DNA of 64,000 bases from Chitinophaga rhizophila (GCF_019492185.1 NZ_JAICCF010000002.1:558001-622000), one strand, 5' to 3'. Counted from the stretch's first letter, positions 17,532 through 26,477 are shown. The notes: generated by a model not told the origin, from the sequence alone. Translations and numbers: made by a program.

Positions 17532-19742
17532 ATGTACAAAATCCTTACGACTGTCCTATCCCTATTTACACTTACTGTATCAGCACAACAATTCAGCGGT
17601 ACTGTCCATGACAAAGAAAAAAAGCCTGTGCAGGACGCAATGATCTATAATCAGCGTACCGGGGCCCACACACATAGCAATGAAATGGGCTCGTTCCGGC
17701 TGAAAGATGCACAAACCGGAGATTCGCTGAAGGTTTCCCGGATAGCCTACAAAACACAGATCATTGTGTTACAAGCTGCCAATCCGGAAATTACGCTGGA
17801 ACCATCAGAGCTGCAACTGCACGAAGTAGCTATTGCCACCTCGCTCAGGCACCTGAATATCATCTCAGACATTGATCTTAAGACCAACCCCGTAAAATCT
17901 TCCCAGGAACTCTTACGCACGGTGCCCGGCTTATTTATCGGGCAACATGCCGGCGGCGGTAAGGCCGAACAGATCTTCCTCCGCGGTTTCGACATAGACC
18001 ATGGTACGGATATCAACATCAGTGTAGACGGTATGCCGGTGAATATGGTCAGCCATGCACACGGACAGGGATATGCTGACCTGCACTTCCTGATACCCGA
18101 AACGGTGGAAAACATCGACTTTGACAAAGGCCCTTATCATGCAGACAAGGGCAACCTTGCCACAGCAGGCTATGTAGCATTCAAAACCAAGGAAAGGCTG
18201 GAAAACAGCAGCATTACCCTGGAAGCAGGTAAGTTTGATACCTACCGCACGATGGGTATGTTCAGCCTTCTGAATAACAGTAAGCAGTCTGCCTACATCG
18301 CTGCCGACTATCAGATGACCGATGGCTACTTTGTATCTCCCCAGCACTTCAACCGCCTGAATCTCATGGGTAAATACACTGCATACATGGATAACAATGA
18401 TAAGCTGTCCATGAGTATCTCTCATTTTGACAGTAAGTGGGATGCCAGCGGCCAGATACCGCAACGTGCCATCGACGCAGGAATCATCACCCGTTTCGGC
18501 GCTATTGACAATACAGAGGGCGGTAATACCAGCCGTACCAATATGAATCTACAGTATATCAAGCATGTAGATGAAAATACGTATGTGAAAAATACGGCTT
18601 ACTTCAGTCAATATGACTTTGAGCTGTATTCCAATTTCACCTTCTACCTGGAAGATGCCGTAAATGGTGATCAGATCAGGCAGAAAGAGAACAGGAATCT
18701 CTTCGGATTTGAATCAGAGCTCAATAAAACCCTGTATGCCGGTAAGCAGGCAATTCAACTGAAGGCGGCGGCCGGTATGCGTAATGATGATGTCAATAAC
18801 ATAGAGCTGTCTCATACTGCCAACAGGAAGATAACGCTGGAACAGCTGAAACTCGGTGATATCAATGAAACCAATCTGTATGCTTATGTGAGTGCAGATT
18901 ATAAACTAGGTAAGTGGCTGATTAATCCGGCCGTACGTGTTGACCATTTTAAGTTCGACTATGTGGATAAACTATCGACCGTTTATGGCACACAGGCCCA
19001 GAGTAAATCGATTGTTAGTCCGAAGCTGAACTTCCTGTACAATCCCAGTAACAAGATCCAGTACTTCCTGAAACTCGGCAGAGGCTTTCATAGTAACGAT
19101 ACCCGCGTGATCGTATCTCAAAGTGGCCATTCTACCTTACCTGCCGCTCATGGTGCAGACCTGGGGATGATCTGGAAACCAATATCCAGGTTAGTAGTAA
19201 ACACAGCGCTCTGGTACCTTCACCTGCAACAGGAATTTGTGTATGTAGGCGATGCCGGCATTGTAGAGCCAAGCGGTAAAACCAGTCGTCAGGGTATTGA
19301 TGTGGGCGCGCGTTACCAGCTAGGTAAATGGATCTTCATCAACGGAGACTTTACCTATACGCACGGTCGCGCAACAGAAGCACCTAAAAACGAAAACCGT
19401 ATCCCATTGGCACCGGTAGTAACTGCCACAGGCGGTATCAGCCTGCACCATCCATCCGGCATACATGCAGGTGTTAATACACGCTACCTGGGTAATCGTC
19501 CCGCAAATGAAGATAACAGTATCGTTGCAAAAGGGTATTGCGTAACCGACGCAAATGTCAGCTATCAGTATAAACAATTCACCATCGGTGTTATCACAGA
19601 GAATGTATTTAACACTGCATGGAATGAAACACAGTTTGCCACAGAGAGCAGATTAAAGAATGAAGTAACGCCGGTGCAGGAGATCCACTTTACACCAGGC
19701 ACACCGTTCAATATCAGAGGCAGGCTGACAGTGCGGTTTTAG
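17532..19742 (+). CDS. TonB-dependent outer-membrane receptor
   Basis: The 736-residue protein has a signal peptide (ending TVSAQQ), a carboxypeptidase-regulatory-like domain (FSGTVHDKEKKPVQDAMIYN, about residues 20-95), a plug domain (SSQELLRTVPGLFIGQHAGGGKAEQIFLRGFDIDHGTDINISVDGMPVN) and a 22-strand barrel ending in FNIRGRLTVRF, with a terminal Phe as usual for Omp85-inserted barrels. The length is on the short side for Bacteroidota SusC-like proteins and no SusD gene is adjacent, so it is more likely a receptor for a metal chelate or small ligand than for a glycan. The plug has an unusual MVSHAHGQGYADLHF segment with three histidines, which might bind metal. It is monocistronic. Confidence 0.9.
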   Translation: MYKILTTVLSLFTLTVSAQQFSGTVHDKEKKPVQDAMIYNQRTGAHTHSNEMGSFRLKDAQTGDSLKVSRIAYKTQIIVLQAANPEITLEPSELQLHEVAIATSLRHLNIISDIDLKTNPVKSSQELLRTVPGLFIGQHAGGGKAEQIFLRGFDIDHGTDINISVDGMPVNMVSHAHGQGYADLHFLIPETVENIDFDKGPYHADKGNLATAGYVAFKTKERLENSSITLEAGKFDTYRTMGMFSLLNNSKQSAYIAADYQMTDGYFVSPQHFNRLNLMGKYTAYMDNNDKLSMSISHFDSKWDASGQIPQRAIDAGIITRFGAIDNTEGGNTSRTNMNLQYIKHVDENTYVKNTAYFSQYDFELYSNFTFYLEDAVNGDQIRQKENRNLFGFESELNKTLYAGKQAIQLKAAAGMRNDDVNNIELSHTANRKITLEQLKLGDINETNLYAYVSADYKLGKWLINPAVRVDHFKFDYVDKLSTVYGTQAQSKSIVSPKLNFLYNPSNKIQYFLKLGRGFHSNDTRVIVSQSGHSTLPAAHGADLGMIWKPISRLVVNTALWYLHLQQEFVYVGDAGIVEPSGKTSRQGIDVGARYQLGKWIFINGDFTYTHGRATEAPKNENRIPLAPVVTATGGISLHHPSGIHAGVNTRYLGNRPANEDNSIVAKGYCVTDANVSYQYKQFTIGVITENVFNTAWNETQFATESRLKNEVTPVQEIHFTPGTPFNIRGRLTVRF

Positions 19743-19787
19743 TCACCAACAGAAAGCAGATATTTAACGATAGACAACCATATTAAT

Positions 19788-19826
19788 AAAGCGGTCCGGG
19801 ATACATACTCCCGGACCGCTTTTCGG
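19788..19826 (+). terminator. Terminator of the TonB receptor gene
   Basis: A perfect 14-bp stem AAAGCGGTCCGGGA (19788-19801) pairs with TCCCGGACCGCTTT (19809-19822). A T-rich tail follows on the plus strand and A-rich sequence precedes the stem, so it can also serve the convergent HD-Pnk gene. Confidence 0.93.
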
Positions 19827-19847
19827 TTTTTATCAGGTATAATTTGC

Positions 19848-20978
19848 TTAGCTATGGATTCCTGCTGCCTGATTAACCACATGTACCTCATGTGCTTCCG
19901 TCAGATCAGGTATTTCCAGCTTTGCGATCAGCTTATGCATTACAGGTGCTGGTACGACCGCTTCCCTCCCACCATTCTGCCGGAATAGCTCCTTATACGG
20001 AACTTCTACATACACAACTGTTACATGCGCATCATACTGAAGACATAAGGCGATCAGCTGTTCCCGCATCTGATGGGTGGTATTGGTAGCATTCCATACA
20101 AATGATCGTTTACTGCGTAAGTATACTCTGGCTTGCTCTTTTGCCGCCTGTACGACAGTGCCATTACCGCTTTTGTCAGTAGGGCTGATCTTCATCTGTA
20201 CACGGATATCATCCAGCGAGATAATTTCCCATTCCGGCTGTTTGAAGTGCTTCTTCACATAGGTGTCTTTACCAGCACCGGGCAAACCACTCATGATGAC
20301 CACCTTCACTGCCGGCGGATGGTAAGGTACATAACCAGGTGCAATATCCCCTTTCCGGAGAAAATGCATGCGGGCCTGGGCATTTTCAAATGGCCATGGC
20401 GTACCCCAGCATTGATGCTCCTTACAGTATTCTTCAAAACAGTCTATGCGATAGAGCATATCTTCTTTATCGGGCGCAGTACGACCTATCATGTCAGCAC
20501 GTGCGAGCAGGGCAAGATGAGCGGTATTGACCTGCAGTGAGGCATGGATGATTGTGCGTAACGGATCTCTCCTTTCCAGTAACCAGAGTGGCAGACTATG
20601 AAACTTTACCAGTTTGGCAATCTGTTCGCGGATAAGAAAAGGAGTTGGTATTTCACGATAAAGTATCTGCCTGGCAGTGCCTTCTCCTTTCCGAGCATGC
20701 CCCGCAGAGGTGATGCGGCCATCGTCTTCGATGATGGTCGTGCTGCGCTTTTCCACATCATGCAGCAACGCGGCCGCCCAGAGTATTTCTTTATCCTGAT
20801 CAGACAACTGCTGGTAAGCAGGCTGCTGTTGCAGTGCTTCCAGTACCATCTGCGTGTGAATGGCCACGTTGCCTTCCGCATGGTGTACGGGGTCCTGGGG
20901 CACATGCTGCATATCGCGTATCCAGTCATATTGTTGCTCCAGGAATGTCCATGATTTGTTATCGGTGATGGTCCACAT
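19848..20978 (-). CDS. HD-Pnk: HD phosphoesterase fused to 5'-OH polynucleotide kinase
   Basis: The 376-residue protein combines an N-terminal HD domain (HHAEGNVAIHTQMVLEAL, ALLHDVEKRSTT, HARKGEGTARQIL, then VKFHSLPLWLL, about residues 25-200) with a C-terminal P-loop kinase: VVIMSGLPGAGKDTYVKKHF (Walker A near residue 235), SLDDIRVQM resembling the catalytic D-D-x-R of T4 Pnk, and WNATNTTHQMR. Runella HD-Pnk, characterised biochemically, has the same layout: the HD part removes 3'-phosphate or 2',3'-cyclic phosphate and the kinase phosphorylates 5'-OH ends. The upstream gene is a nucleotidyltransferase ligase that would seal the healed ends. The frame is open to 21110, but the ATG at 20978 has an AAGGAGG site 5 nt before it, overlaps the ligase gene by 20 nt, and directly precedes the conserved region. 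Confidence 0.88.
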   Translation of the reverse strand: MWTITDNKSWTFLEQQYDWIRDMQHVPQDPVHHAEGNVAIHTQMVLEALQQQPAYQQLSDQDKEILWAAALLHDVEKRSTTIIEDDGRITSAGHARKGEGTARQILYREIPTPFLIREQIAKLVKFHSLPLWLLERRDPLRTIIHASLQVNTAHLALLARADMIGRTAPDKEDMLYRIDCFEEYCKEHQCWGTPWPFENAQARMHFLRKGDIAPGYVPYHPPAVKVVIMSGLPGAGKDTYVKKHFKQPEWEIISLDDIRVQMKISPTDKSGNGTVVQAAKEQARVYLRSKRSFVWNATNTTHQMREQLIALCLQYDAHVTVVYVEVPYKELFRQNGGREAVVPAPVMHKLIAKLEIPDLTEAHEVHVVNQAAGIHS

Positions 20979-21672
20979 AATTACCTCCTTCATAATTGAG
21001 GGCAGCCCTGCGCCAGTTGCGCGTCCAGTGTACGTCTGTTTTGACATGCCCTTTTCGTACATATTTAAATACATTTTCTGCGAATGCAGATACAGGGAAC
21101 CCTGCTGCATTACGCGTTACAATACCTTCCATTGTTACCGGCGCACCGGTAGCGGCATCATTTGCGCCGAAGCAGCCACGCCCTTTTACAAGGGTCAGGA
21201 TATCTTCTTCAAACGCTGACTGGAGCTGGGGCGTATCCAGCTTTTTAATGACAGGCACAGTAGGCAGGTCAAGCATGGCTGCATAGAAGCAGGTCTCTTC
21301 CCAACTGAGCCAGTGTCCATTTTCTCTGACAGCAAACACATAGAAATGATGATCAAGATGACTGTAAGCAATCGAGTGTATTGCGTACAGGTTCTCAAGG
21401 AATATTTCCAAGTCACCGAGATCATGCCTGATGAGCTGCCAGTACCGGCGCAGTGTTTCTGTCCAGGGAGATGTAGTAGGCGCTACATGAGAGCGCGCGA
21501 ATACACCATAGCGGGACAGGCAGTTATTTTCGCCGTCCAGTTTTTCCGTGTGTATCAGCTGAGGTATGGCATTGATATGTTGCCAATAATCATGCTGAAT
21601 GCGGTCATCGCTGGTAGTACCCGGCGAGAACGGAAAATGATAGGTACGGCCATATTTCTCAGAAATAGCCAT
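20959..21672 (-). CDS. RNA/DNA ligase family protein (nucleotidyltransferase fold)
   Basis: This 237-residue protein has the motifs of an ATP-dependent polynucleotide ligase: motif I TEKLDGEN with the AMP-accepting Lys44, an IIIa-like block HFYVFAVRENG, motif IV MEGIVTRN and motif V VFKYVRKGH. It contains only the nucleotidyltransferase domain, as in minimal RNA ligases, with no OB or C-terminal domain. Known chemistry: adenylation of Lys, transfer of AMP to a 5'-phosphate end, and sealing to a 3'-OH. It overlaps the downstream HD-Pnk gene, which would supply those ends, so the two form a heal-and-seal repair unit. Whether RNA or nicked DNA is the true target is open. Confidence 0.85.
   Translation of the reverse strand: MAISEKYGRTYHFPFSPGTTSDDRIQHDYWQHINAIPQLIHTEKLDGENNCLSRYGVFARSHVAPTTSPWTETLRRYWQLIRHDLGDLEIFLENLYAIHSIAYSHLDHHFYVFAVRENGHWLSWEETCFYAAMLDLPTVPVIKKLDTPQLQSAFEEDILTLVKGRGCFGANDAATGAPVTMEGIVTRNAAGFPVSAFAENVFKYVRKGHVKTDVHWTRNWRRAALNYEGGNYVDHHR
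20984..20990 (-). promoter_or_regulatory. Shine-Dalgarno site of HD-Pnk inside the ligase gene
   Basis: AAGGAGG lies 5 nt before the HD-Pnk ATG, within the last codons of the ligase gene. Strong SD sites are rare in Bacteroidota, so this one decides the start and points to translational coupling. Confidence 0.75.
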
Positions 21673-21803
21673 ATCGGGGTAAATTTAATAAGCAAAAAGA
21701 TTCACAGGCCAGTCCCGCAGGATGCAGGTGGCGAAGTTAAAATTTAATATGCCTGTGTTATTACATGACGCAAGGTTTGCCAGTTTTTATATTGTTTGCG
21801 TTG

Positions 21804-21834
21804 CAAAGGTAACGAAATTCATTTCATATAGCAA
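21804..21834 (-). promoter_or_regulatory. Promoter of the ligase/HD-Pnk operon
   Basis: On the minus strand TTG (21834-21832), 20 nt, then TACCTTTG (21811-21804) matches the Bacteroidota -33/-7 consensus. The start of transcription would leave a leader of about 125 nt before the ligase ATG. Confidence 0.65.
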
Positions 21835-21882
21835 TCATTCGTATGTAATAGGTCACAAATCAAAAAGGACTAACTTACGGCC

Positions 21883-23256
21883 ATGAGAAACTTACTATTC
21901 TACAGTTTGCTGGTAGTGAGCATTCCAGCACTGATGTCATGTGGAGGTTCATCTTCGCCTCAATCTACCAAAAGCTCCGTAACGGATACGGTTGCACTAT
22001 CTGCTGATTCGATCTTCAATATTGTAGAGGAACGTACCTTCCAGTATTTCTGGGATGGTGCAGAACCGGTAAGCGGTATGGCGCGGGAGCGCTTTCATGT
22101 CGATGGAGAGTATCCCGAAAATGACCTGAACGTTGTTACTTCAGGAGGTAGCGGCTTTGGCGTAATGGCCATACTGGTCGGTATCGAAAGAGGGTACATT
22201 AGCAGGCAACAGGGACTGGAACGCCTCACCACTATCGTATCGTTCCTGGAAAAGGCGGATCGTTTCCATGGTGCATGGCCACATTGGTGGTATGGAGAAA
22301 CCGGGAAGGTAAAGCCGTTCGGGAGAAAGGACAATGGCGGAGACCTTGTGGAAACTTCATTCCTGCTGCAGGGACTACTTTGTGTAAGACAGTATTTTGC
22401 CGATGGCAATGAGCAGGAAAAAGCCCTTGCTGCAAAAGTAGATCAGCTATGGAAAGAAGTTGATTTCAACTGGTATAGGAACGGCAAAGATGTATTGTAC
22501 TGGCACTGGTCTCCGGAATATCAGTGGGAGATGAATTTTCCAGTTACCGGGTACAATGAATGCCTTATTATGTACATACTCGCCGCCTCCTCGCCTACCC
22601 ATGGCGTACCCGCAACAGTATATCACAACGGATGGGCCAGAAGAGGAGCTATCAGGGATAGTATTAATGCTTATGGTCACACTTTGCGGCTCTCACATAA
22701 CTATGCAAAAGAATATGGCGGTCCGTTGTTCTGGTCGCATTACTCCTACCTCGGACTTGACCCCCATGGTTTAAAAGACAAATATGCTGACTACTGGGAA
22801 GACAATGTAAACCATGTACTGATCAACCGGGAATGGTGTATACAGAATGAAAAGAAATACAAAGGATATGGCCCTGACAGCTGGGGACTGACAGCCAGCT
22901 ATTCCGTCAAGGGATATCACGCGCATGCACCCGGAGAAAAAGACGATCTGGGCGTGATAGCGCCAACCGCAGCACTGTCCTCCATGCCATATACACCGGA
23001 GTATTCCAAGAAAGCAATGGTACACTGGTATAATGATATGCGCGGGAAGATCTTTGGTAAATATGGCTTCTATGATGCTTTCAGCGAAACAGACGACTGG
23101 TATCCACAAAGGTACCTGGCCATAGACCAGGGCCCTATTGTGGTAATGATGGAGAACTACCGCAGCGGCTTGCTGTGGAAGCTATTTATGAGTTGTCCGG
23201 AAGTGCTGGACGGGTTAAAGAAACTGGATTTCAAAAGCCCATACTTGAATAATTAG
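21883..23256 (+). CDS. GH144-type glucoamylase-fold lipoprotein (probable beta-1,2-glucan hydrolase)
   Basis: The 457-residue lipoprotein has its lipobox Cys at residue 20 (ALMSC then GGSS, without acidic residues, which favours a periplasmic face). It has the (alpha/alpha)6 pattern of the Pfam Glycoamylase family: ERTFQYFWDGAEPVSGMARER, VTSGGSGFGVMAILVGIERG, FHGAWPHWWYGETGK, GGDLVETSFLLQGLL, GGPLFWSHYSYLGLDP, CWGL-like DSWGLTASYS, and YGFYDAFSETDDWYPQRYLAIDQGPIVVMMENYRSG. These blocks agree with GH144, whose founding member is an endo-beta-1,2-glucanase from Chitinophaga; other members are exo-acting. The length is full. It stands alone, without SusCD neighbours, and converges on the acyltransferase gene with only 17 nt between stops. 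Confidence 0.87.
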   Translation: MRNLLFYSLLVVSIPALMSCGGSSSPQSTKSSVTDTVALSADSIFNIVEERTFQYFWDGAEPVSGMARERFHVDGEYPENDLNVVTSGGSGFGVMAILVGIERGYISRQQGLERLTTIVSFLEKADRFHGAWPHWWYGETGKVKPFGRKDNGGDLVETSFLLQGLLCVRQYFADGNEQEKALAAKVDQLWKEVDFNWYRNGKDVLYWHWSPEYQWEMNFPVTGYNECLIMYILAASSPTHGVPATVYHNGWARRGAIRDSINAYGHTLRLSHNYAKEYGGPLFWSHYSYLGLDPHGLKDKYADYWEDNVNHVLINREWCIQNEKKYKGYGPDSWGLTASYSVKGYHAHAPGEKDDLGVIAPTAALSSMPYTPEYSKKAMVHWYNDMRGKIFGKYGFYDAFSETDDWYPQRYLAIDQGPIVVMMENYRSGLLWKLFMSCPEVLDGLKKLDFKSPYLNN

Positions 23257-23273
23257 ATAGGCAGGGCCTGCAA

Positions 23274-24470
23274 TCAGTTATCAGAATGCAGCTGAGAGGT
23301 ATGCGGTTGGGTCTGTGATGATGATAGCGATTGCTGGGAAGAAGACCGATATGCTTTTCCAAGCAGTTTGTTCCTGATTTGCAGGAAAGGCTTTTCTACA
23401 ATCATACGCAGAAGAAAGGCCGACAGTATGCAGCTTATCGTACAGATAAAGAAAGAAAGTGTGCTGTCGGCTTCTATTCCGATATCAGTAAGTGCCATTT
23501 GTGTGAGGTGAATAACGCCTTTATGGGAAAGGTAAATAGCATATGACAAGGCAGCCAGTGTAGCTGTGAAGGATAGCTTATATTTATCGAGGAAACTGTT
23601 TTTACTGACAGCGCCGGCCACTATTGTACCGTAACCCAGGGCTATAAGCGGGAAGCCGAATACGGAAGCTGTAAAAGTAGTAGGGTTGTCCACAAAGGAC
23701 CACCAGCAGGCCATAAGTATTAACAGTCCCGCAAGTAACATCATATTCCCCCTGGCTATCAGCTGCCGTTTTACATTAGGCAGGAACACAAATACAGCTG
23801 CCAGCGTTACACCGGTTAATAAGCCATCCAGACGCGTAAAGGTTGGATAATACATCCACATATACCACGTTACCCAATAGTGGTTTGTATCCTGCGCGGG
23901 AGAAACCAACTCAAACCAGCACCATATACGAATGGCAAACCCCGCCAGGAAGAGCGATGCGATGAGCCAAGGTCCCAGTTTAAGGGCCTTCCATCTTACC
24001 AGCATTATTAAGATGATTGGAAAGAGAAAATAAAACTGTTCTTCAATACAGAGCGACCAGGCGTGCGAGAATGTGCCGCGTTCTTTCAGGTTTAAACCGA
24101 GGTTCTGAGTAAAGGTCAGGAGCTTCCAGAGCGGTGGCAGTGCTTCCTTTTCACGGAAGACCGGCAACAGGAAGTAGAGCGACAATACGGCCAGGTAAGC
24201 GGGAATAATCCTGAAGAAACGCTTGATAAAGAAGGTACGGAAAGATAGGTGTTCGTGCCGGTCTATCTGTTCAAATAATTGTGAAGCGATCAGGAAACCA
24301 CTTAGTACAAAGAATAGATCAACTCCCGTCCATCCGAAAGCTCCGATAGTATCAATCCATTCGGGATGTTGAAAGATGCGATAATGATACAGGAATACAA
24401 AGGTGATCGCGAAGGCGCGTAAATGATCTAATCCGGCAAGGTGTTTACCGGCGGATAATGGCTGTGACAT
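23274..24470 (-). CDS. Acyltransferase 3 family membrane protein (OafA/YrhL type)
   Basis: The 398-residue inner-membrane protein begins with the family hallmark GLDHLRAFAITFVFLYHYRIF, in which the His in the first helix is catalytic. It continues with GWTGVDLFFVLSGFLIA, FFIKRFFRIIPAYLAVL, and SHAWSLCIEEQFYFLFP, with about ten hydrophobic segments. Members O-acylate sugars of polysaccharides, peptidoglycan or glycolipids. The C-terminal 25 residues are Ser/Gln-rich and probably disordered. No glycan synthesis genes are near, so the acceptor is unknown. Confidence 0.92.
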   Translation of the reverse strand: MSQPLSAGKHLAGLDHLRAFAITFVFLYHYRIFQHPEWIDTIGAFGWTGVDLFFVLSGFLIASQLFEQIDRHEHLSFRTFFIKRFFRIIPAYLAVLSLYFLLPVFREKEALPPLWKLLTFTQNLGLNLKERGTFSHAWSLCIEEQFYFLFPIILIMLVRWKALKLGPWLIASLFLAGFAIRIWCWFELVSPAQDTNHYWVTWYMWMYYPTFTRLDGLLTGVTLAAVFVFLPNVKRQLIARGNMMLLAGLLILMACWWSFVDNPTTFTASVFGFPLIALGYGTIVAGAVSKNSFLDKYKLSFTATLAALSYAIYLSHKGVIHLTQMALTDIGIEADSTLSFFICTISCILSAFLLRMIVEKPFLQIRNKLLGKAYRSSSQQSLSSSQTQPHTSQLHSDN

Positions 24471-24650
24471 GAAAGGAAGGGCTGCGGATTTTGGGCGGCA
24501 GAATATAAAATTAGCGCTGTAGCAGATATCCGTATGATATCCTTTATGAAAGGTTATAAAGCGGGGGATGCGGTCGGAGAACAGTAAGAGTGTGGTTCAG
24601 TGGTAACGGCATGTAATTTGTTTTATATCCGCGTATTCAAACCAGTTAAT

Positions 24651-24830
24651 ATGAAATCGAGACGACTATTAGCCGCGGTATTTGGATTATTGCTGGCAGG
24701 AGCAAGTTGCGTTCCGCCTCGTCATGGTCCTCCGCGTCCGCCAAAGCCACCAAGACCACCGAGGCCTCCGCATGGAGCGGTACAATTTACGATTCCGGAC
24801 ACCACTTTTCAGAGAGCCACTATGGCCTGA
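24651..24830 (+). CDS. Small proline-rich lipoprotein
   Basis: This 59-residue frame has a clean lipoprotein signal (MKSRRLLAAVFGLLLAGASC, Cys20), then a Pro/Arg/His/Lys-rich segment made of PPRP/PPKP-like repeats (about residues 21-42) and a short tail TIPDTTFQR. The start at 24651 is chosen because the signal begins there; the frame is open 51 nt further upstream without coding character. Its stop codon overlaps the hairpin of a terminator. Polyproline stretches of this kind can span or bind the cell wall, but I recognise no family. Confidence 0.65.
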   Translation: MKSRRLLAAVFGLLLAGASCVPPRHGPPRPPKPPRPPRPPHGAVQFTIPDTTFQRATMA

Positions 24831-24852
24831 GCCGCGGTGTCCGGCTCTTTCT
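24795..24852 (+). terminator. Terminator overlapping the end of the small lipoprotein gene
   Basis: CCGGACACC (24795-24803) is the exact complement of GGTGTCCGG (24836-24844), and a competing shorter stem GAGCCG/CGGCTC (24829-24834 with 24842-24847) ends in CTTTCTTTATTTTA. The two stems exclude each other. The shorter one is the likely terminator; the longer one lies within the coding region. Confidence 0.6.
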
Positions 24853-25698
24853 TTATTTTAGCTGTTTACCTTGTTGCTGTAGTTTTCTCAGTATAGCGTC
24901 CAGCTTTACCGGGTCGCCTACATAAGGAGACAGATCGAATAACTGCACCTTTCTGAAATCAACAGGATGACTCTCACTTTGCAGGGAGATAGATCCTTCT
25001 TTTAACAGCTTTCCTTCTACCAGCAGTTTGCTATCGGCGTCAGATACACTGCCTCCGCCTACCTGCGGTTTATTATACACGATCACGGTATCGTTGAACA
25101 CGAAATGTTTGATCACGGAATCGCCTAATACCAGTGCGCCTGCCCTCACCCATTGTTCGCCATGATAAGTCTTGGAAGTGGAGGAGATACAATGGTCCTT
25201 TATCAGCTTACCATTCATGACAACATTGGTTCCCGGCGTACATAGGTTTGCGGTATTGCGTGGATCTTTACCATTTCCAGCCAGCAGCTGCTCTTCCAGG
25301 GAAATTGGAAAGTCCTGGTCTTTGCCCATGCTGGCAGCTGATTGTCCGTGCAGCATAATACCACTGTTACGTAGTGCCCATCCTGGTCCGCCAGCCACCT
25401 GTTCGCCCACAAAGCGATATTCAACCATTACGACATAGGCTGAATAGTTCTTATTATAGAAAATGTGACCATATTGCTCATTGAAATTGCTATACTGGTC
25501 ATAACGTACTTTCAGTAGCCCGTCTTCCACCCGGAAGGTGTTCCCATAGTTTTCGTTCAATTGATGGCCTCTAATCTTGACATCCCATCCGGTAAGGTCT
25601 TTACCATTAAAAAGTTGTATCCAACCCTTATTCGCCTTCTTTTGCGCCATTCCAGTGAGTGAGAGCAGTAACAGCCCGCACGTGAATAGTTTTTTCAT
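24853..25698 (-). CDS. Secreted DUF1080 (3-keto-disaccharide hydrolase-like) protein
   Basis: The 281-residue protein has a signal peptide (MKKLFTCGLLLLSLTGMAQ) and the DUF1080 signature GWIQLFNGKDLTGWDVKIRGH, then FRVEDGLLKVRY, YVVMVEYRFVGEQVAGGPGWALRNSGIMLHGQ, and the closing SISLQSESHPVDFRKVQLFDLSPY. It is a single jelly-roll domain of standard length, unlike the longer relative at 15849-17297. It is periplasmic and probably binds or cleaves modified glycosides. It is the only gene in its transcript; its start faces the TPR gene over 143 nt. Confidence 0.87.
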   Translation of the reverse strand: MKKLFTCGLLLLSLTGMAQKKANKGWIQLFNGKDLTGWDVKIRGHQLNENYGNTFRVEDGLLKVRYDQYSNFNEQYGHIFYNKNYSAYVVMVEYRFVGEQVAGGPGWALRNSGIMLHGQSAASMGKDQDFPISLEEQLLAGNGKDPRNTANLCTPGTNVVMNGKLIKDHCISSTSKTYHGEQWVRAGALVLGDSVIKHFVFNDTVIVYNKPQVGGGSVSDADSKLLVEGKLLKEGSISLQSESHPVDFRKVQLFDLSPYVGDPVKLDAILRKLQQQGKQLK

Positions 25699-25841
25699 AC
25701 GTCATTTAATTTATTGCCTTAAGATAGTCAGTAAATCGGACATATTACAGAACCAGGCCCCTCAGTTATGCGTTATTATGCAGCGAGGTGGGATTTATTG
25801 AGTTGGCATGTATTTAGGGATATTCAAGTCAAAGCATTATT

Positions 25842-26477
25842 ATGAAACTCTTTACAACATTACTGCTCACACTTATCATATCGGGTTATACAGCAAAGAG
25901 CCAGCATGCCGACTGGAAAAGTGCATTGAAAAAAGAAATCAGTCAGCTGGAAGCGACAACTGACTTCAGCAAATGGCAGACAGGCGCGGCACAACTGTCA
26001 AAGCTGGCTGCTGCACATCCGGATGAATGGCTGTTACAATATTATACCGGATGGGCATATACCCAATCATCGTTCCGCGCACCTAAAGGGGAAGCTGAGC
26101 CAAGTACAGATAAGGCAGAACCTTATGTTAAGAAGGCGCTTGAGCTGCAGCCGGATAATACAGAAACCCTGACGTTAATGGCCTACTGGCTGTCGGCACG
26201 TATTAATGCTAATAATACAAGAGGCGTATCACTTGGCCCTGAAAGCCGTAATTACTCAGATAAGGCAATAGCTGCCGACAGCAGTAATCCAAGAGCCTAT
26301 CTGATGAAAGCGCTTGTAATTTATCATACGCCGGGCATATTTGGCGGAGGTAAGAAGAAAGCAGCTCCTGTAGCTGAAGAGGCAGCAGAAAAGTTTACAG
26401 CATTTAAGCCGAAAGATGAATTGTCACCCAGATGGGGAGAAAACATCGCCAAGGAACTGGAAGAACAAATGAAGTAA
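25842..26477 (+). CDS. Secreted tetratricopeptide-like protein
   Basis: The 211-residue protein has a signal peptide (to about AKSQ, residue 20) and helix pairs of the TPR kind: WLLQYYTGWAYTQSSFR, AEPYVKKALELQPDNTETLTLMAYWLSARI and YSDKAIAADSSNPRAYLMKALVIYHTPGIFGGGKKKA. The GIFGGGKKKA turn followed by an Ala/Glu-rich helix recurs in small periplasmic TPR proteins of Bacteroidota. It is probably a binding scaffold; its partner is unknown. Confidence 0.75.
   Translation: MKLFTTLLLTLIISGYTAKSQHADWKSALKKEISQLEATTDFSKWQTGAAQLSKLAAAHPDEWLLQYYTGWAYTQSSFRAPKGEAEPSTDKAEPYVKKALELQPDNTETLTLMAYWLSARINANNTRGVSLGPESRNYSDKAIAADSSNPRAYLMKALVIYHTPGIFGGGKKKAAPVAEEAAEKFTAFKPKDELSPRWGENIAKELEEQMK

Noticed and set aside
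20133..20540. Plus-strand 135-codon frame
   Set aside because: Antisense to HD-Pnk, whose motifs are intact on the minus strand.
24572..24650. tRNA-like segment containing GTGGTTCAGTGGTAACGGC
   Set aside because: It looks like a D-arm but no matching acceptor stem, anticodon stem or T-arm follows; judged chance.
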